Shown here in pieces: positions 61,885 to 64,000 of a DNA stretch of 64,000 nucleotides. The stretch covers positions 98,619-162,618 of the forward strand of contig NZ_JACJQG010000011.1 of NCBI RefSeq assembly GCF_014696435.1, in the 5' to 3' direction. The position numbers were made by a program, and so were the translations under genes. Source of the DNA: Calothrix anomala FACHB-343. Its GTDB lineage: Bacteria > Cyanobacteriota > Cyanobacteriia > Cyanobacteriales > Nostocaceae. The number at the start of each line of letters is the position of its first letter. The stretch's first letter is position 1. The notes under the pieces are model-generated. The model was not told the origin of the DNA and did not search any database. It saw only the letters and a list, made by a program, of their open reading frames with translations.

Positions 61885-62559
61885 ATGACAGCACATATCC
61901 TGGTGGTAGAAGATGAAGTCAAACTAGCGCGATTTGTAGAATTAGAATTAAGTAGTGAAGGCTATCAGGTGAGTGTAGCCCATGATGGGATTGAGGGTTT
62001 AACCTTAGCGCGAGACACATCACCAGATTTAGCGGTGCTAGATTGGATGCTACCAGGACTTTCGGGTGTAGAAATTTGTCGGCGGCTGCGGGCAACGGGT
62101 AACTCTATCCCCGTGATATTATTAACTGCAAAAGATGAAGTAAGCGATCGCGTGGCTGGATTAGATGCAGGTGCAGATGATTACGTAGTCAAACCCTTTA
62201 GCATTGAGGAACTATTAGCCAGAATCCGCGCCCATCTTCGCCGCACTCAAGAAACAGACGAAGATGTTTTGCAGTTTGAAGACTTGAGTTTAAATCGTCG
62301 CACTCGTCAAGTATTTCGAGGTAAACGTGCAATTGAATTAACCGCAAAAGAATTTGATTTGTTAGAGTACCTACTAAGTCATCCCCGTCAAGTTTTTACT
62401 AGAGATCAGATTTTAGAGAAAGTTTGGGGTTACGACTTTATGGGAGATTCTAATATTATTGAAGTTTACATTCGTTACCTGCGTTTGAAGTTAGAAGAAA
62501 ATAACGAAAAACGCTTAGTTCATACAGTGCGTGGTGTTGGTTATGCACTGCGAGAATAG
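61885..62559 (+). CDS. OmpR-family response regulator
   Basis: The 224-residue regulator has an intact receiver: phospho-acceptor Asp53 (AVLDWMLPG), Thr81 (ILLTAKDE), GADDYVVKPFSIEELLARI with switch Tyr and Lys103, then a winged helix (about 130-222; LTAKEFDLLEYLLSHPRQVFTRDQILEKVWGYDFMGD read in pieces). It is a close paralogue of the regulator at 17645-18319, which has lost the switch Tyr. No kinase is adjacent. Upstream the DNA is AT-rich. Confidence 0.93.
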   Translation: MTAHILVVEDEVKLARFVELELSSEGYQVSVAHDGIEGLTLARDTSPDLAVLDWMLPGLSGVEICRRLRATGNSIPVILLTAKDEVSDRVAGLDAGADDYVVKPFSIEELLARIRAHLRRTQETDEDVLQFEDLSLNRRTRQVFRGKRAIELTAKEFDLLEYLLSHPRQVFTRDQILEKVWGYDFMGDSNIIEVYIRYLRLKLEENNEKRLVHTVRGVGYALRE

Positions 62560-62577
62560 TACGATCGCACTTAATGT

Positions 62578-62709
62578 TTACAGCAGTTTTCACCTATTTG
62601 AACCACATCTATCGTAGGGGCACGGCACCGACAATCTTTTGGTACATACAATAATTTTACTGATGCCGTGCCCCTACAGCGTGGTCTATTTACCTGAAAA
62701 TAGCTGTAA
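62578..62709. repeat. TTACAGC-family inverted repeat, copy 3 (complete)
   Basis: TTACAGC (62578-62584) and GCTGTAA (62703-62709) enclose the same AACCACA, GTAGGGGCACGGCA and TGCCGTGCCCCTAC arms as copies 1 and 2. It lies 18 bases after the regulator stop codon and may act as its terminator. Confidence 0.85.
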
Positions 62710-62785
62710 TATTGAATTAGAGCGATCGCTGATATTTTATAAAGCGGTGGTGGTGAACTATTTAACTATTGATAACTATTGATAA

Positions 62786-63082
62786 CTACGACTGTTTACG
62801 AACTTTCCAGTATCCAGGTTCTCGGCTGCAATGCATTACTGCCAGAATCAGAATGTAGTCTTGCTCAATTGTATAGAGAATTCCATAAGGAAATTTGCGT
62901 GTCATACACCGCCGTACATCTTCATCAATCACAATGTAGCGAGTAGGGGATTCTCTAATCCGATAGACTGCATCCTCTATAGCATCAATGAACGCCTGTG
63001 CTACCTCAACCCGTTGTGCCAAATAGTATTGAACAGCTTCAGTATACTCTGTGAGAGCTTCAGGGTGAAAAACATACCTCAT
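62786..63082 (-). CDS. ParE/RelE-superfamily toxin
   Basis: The 98-residue protein starts MRYVFHPEALTEYTEAVQYYLAQRVEVAQAF and continues with YRIRESPTRYIVIDEDVRRCMTRKFPYGILYTIEQDYILILAVMHCSREPGYW (read in pieces), the standard ParE/RelE fold with the strand pattern RKFPYGILY and the terminal HxxRxPxYW. It would inhibit gyrase or cut mRNA. Its ATG overlaps the antitoxin stop by four bases, so antitoxin and toxin form an operon. Confidence 0.88.
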   Translation of the reverse strand: MRYVFHPEALTEYTEAVQYYLAQRVEVAQAFIDAIEDAVYRIRESPTRYIVIDEDVRRCMTRKFPYGILYTIEQDYILILAVMHCSREPGYWKVRKQS

Positions 63083-63309
63083 TGCTCAAGCAATAGCCTC
63101 ACTTGATTCAAAGCTTCTTCTCCTGGAATCGGCTGTACAGAACCGTTGCGAATTTGCTCTCGTCGTTTTATCGCTTCAGTAACCCAAGCCGCTTGAATAG
63201 TTGGATCGGTATCGAACTCTAGGCTTTCAACTAGCTTATCTGCTAAGAGTGCCCTAGATGCACTGGGGAGAGCTAATAATTCTTCTGTCAGTTGCTCAAT
63301 TGACCGCAT
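63079..63309 (-). CDS. Addiction-module antitoxin (CHP02574 type)
   Basis: The 76-residue protein MRSIEQLTEELLALPSASRALLADKLVESLE shows the pattern of small putative addiction-module components (family TIGR02574): an acidic helix, WVTEAIKRREQIRNGSVQPIPGEEALNQVR. ATG 63309 has GAGAA upstream; an in-frame TTG at 63321 is less likely. It precedes the ParE-type toxin with an ATGA overlap and should neutralise it. Confidence 0.85.
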   Translation of the reverse strand: MRSIEQLTEELLALPSASRALLADKLVESLEFDTDPTIQAAWVTEAIKRREQIRNGSVQPIPGEEALNQVRLLLEQ

Positions 63310-63377
63310 AGCTTCTCGCAAAATCCTACATTTTGCTTATATTTTAACTAGTATTGGTAGAGTACATTATGGATATT

Positions 63378-63899
63378 CTACAACCTTGATAAGTCGCTAA
63401 GAACTTTTTCCCGCCAATAGTTGATCTGGTTTTCTCGTGTTGGTGATTTACCCATTAGTTTATGCCAAGCATCATTTGCAGCACTACTCGGATGAGGAAA
63501 ATTCAAATGTTTGATATCTAAATTACTGCTTTTAAGCATACTGTTTGCTTTCCGACCCCAAGTAATCACCGCAAGTGGTTCAAAAATTTCCAACTCTGTT
63601 CTCAGAATTTCAATGAATCTTGCACTGTCTTGTTTGCTCAAAGAAATACCGCGATCGGAATTAGCCTCACTGACCCAAATCTTGAAAATGTCCGTTAGAT
63701 AGACTCGATATCCTTCCTCTAGCAGAACTTTGACCAAATGAAAATAACGTGATCTCTCATGACAATTTTTTAAGTGTAAGGCGTAGGGTGTTGCAATCTC
63801 AATTTTTTCTACTCGTTCCTTGCTTTTTCTTAAAGGATCTTGTCCAACAATAGCAATTGTTTTTTTGTTCAGAACGCTGTTATTCTTCTCTAGCAGGAC
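63378..63899 (-). pseudogene. 5'-truncated uracil-DNA-glycosylase-like gene
   Basis: The open frame of 174 codons reads KKTIAIVGQDPLRKSKER near its upstream end, resembling the GQDPYH-type motif 1 of UDG superfamily enzymes, and LNFPHPSSAANDAW near the C-terminus, like motif 2 HPS. No ATG, GTG or TTG occurs upstream of residue 55, and the frame begins right where the tandem repeat (63896-64000) starts, so the 5' end seems to have been replaced. The only in-frame starts would be internal (TTG 63737). I call it a truncated gene; a CTG start cannot be excluded. Confidence 0.6.
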
Positions 63900-64000
63900 T
63901 TACGCAACTGGCACAGGCGATCGCTAAATTTTAGTACATTTGTATTGATATGGACTTACACAACTGATACAGAGCGATCGCTATCTAGTAGTACCTTTGT
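63894..64000. repeat. 56-bp tandem repeat with GGACTTAC motif, runs off the end
   Basis: GGACTTACGCAACTGGCACAG at 63896 is followed 56 bases later (63952) by GGACTTACACAACTGATACAG. Both units contain a HIP1 octamer and TAGTAC. The GGACTTACGCA motif occurs at the ends of many mobile elements in Nostocales. The array continues beyond the window. Confidence 0.8.

Overview
The window is chromosomal DNA from a filamentous, probably heterocyst-forming cyanobacterium of the Nostocales (Nostoc/Calothrix/Tolypothrix type). The evidence is the ndhA-ndhI-ndhG-ndhE cluster typical of cyanobacteria, many GCGATCGC (HIP1) octamers, heptameric short tandem repeats (STRRs) between genes, several families of short dispersed inverted repeats, cyanobacteria-restricted families (DUF4079, DUF2808, DUF2555, Mo-dependent nitrogenase C-terminal domain), and a bilin-type GAF histidine kinase. 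No rRNA or tRNA gene was recognised. No complete insertion sequence, prophage or CRISPR array was seen.

Layout. 1-1.3 kb: 3' part of an HNH endonuclease with a possible EVE-like front, then a broken antitoxin gene. 1.3-7.3 kb: housekeeping block with sixA, citrate synthase, four NDH-1 genes and NAD kinase. 7.9-15.3 kb: an OlsB-type acyltransferase, a DM13 lipoprotein, DUF4079 plus a histidine kinase, and an MHYT-GAF histidine kinase. 15.5-22.7 kb: GNAT, methyltransferase, a response regulator with an altered receiver, arsM and arsS (arsenosugar synthesis), a probable Yfr1 RNA, a Met/Cys-rich copper-binding protein and a CBS-HEPN protein. 22.7-27.2 kb: a repeat field, a TPR gene, then an Lgt-like membrane protein, a Tes-like radical SAM enzyme and a small membrane protein. 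27.3-38.5 kb: LRV-repeat protein, acireductone dioxygenase, HAD hydrolase, pentapeptide protein, LCP protein, mannose-1-phosphate guanylyltransferase, ABC1 kinase and an ABC ATPase. 38.5-41.3 kb: an accessory islet with a ribbon-helix-helix/HNH pair diverging from a DUF262-AlbA_2 fusion. 41.5-48.8 kb: VIT/vWA protein, ureE-ureF-ureG and a P-type ATPase. 48.9-56.7 kb: repeat-rich DNA, small hypothetical genes, a RppA/RppB-like two-component pair and two related glycine-zipper proteins. 56.7-64 kb: coaBC, DUF2555, esterase, purH, a probable Yfr2-type RNA, DUF2808, an OmpR-type regulator, a ParE-type toxin-antitoxin pair and a 5'-truncated uracil-DNA-glycosylase-like gene that ends in a tandem repeat.

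Functional themes. Respiration and photosynthetic electron flow (ndh, NAD kinase, citrate synthase); metal and metalloid handling (arsM/arsS, the Csp-like protein, RppAB, UreEFG, P-type ATPase); signalling; and cell-envelope chemistry (LCP, ManC-type enzyme, OlsB-like, Lgt-like with radical SAM). The strongest candidates for undescribed biology are the DUF262-AlbA_2 islet, the Lgt-like/Tes-like radical SAM module (whose Lgt homologue appears to lack the essential His), the CBS-HEPN protein beside a copper-binding protein, and the layered architecture of repeats nested inside other repeats.
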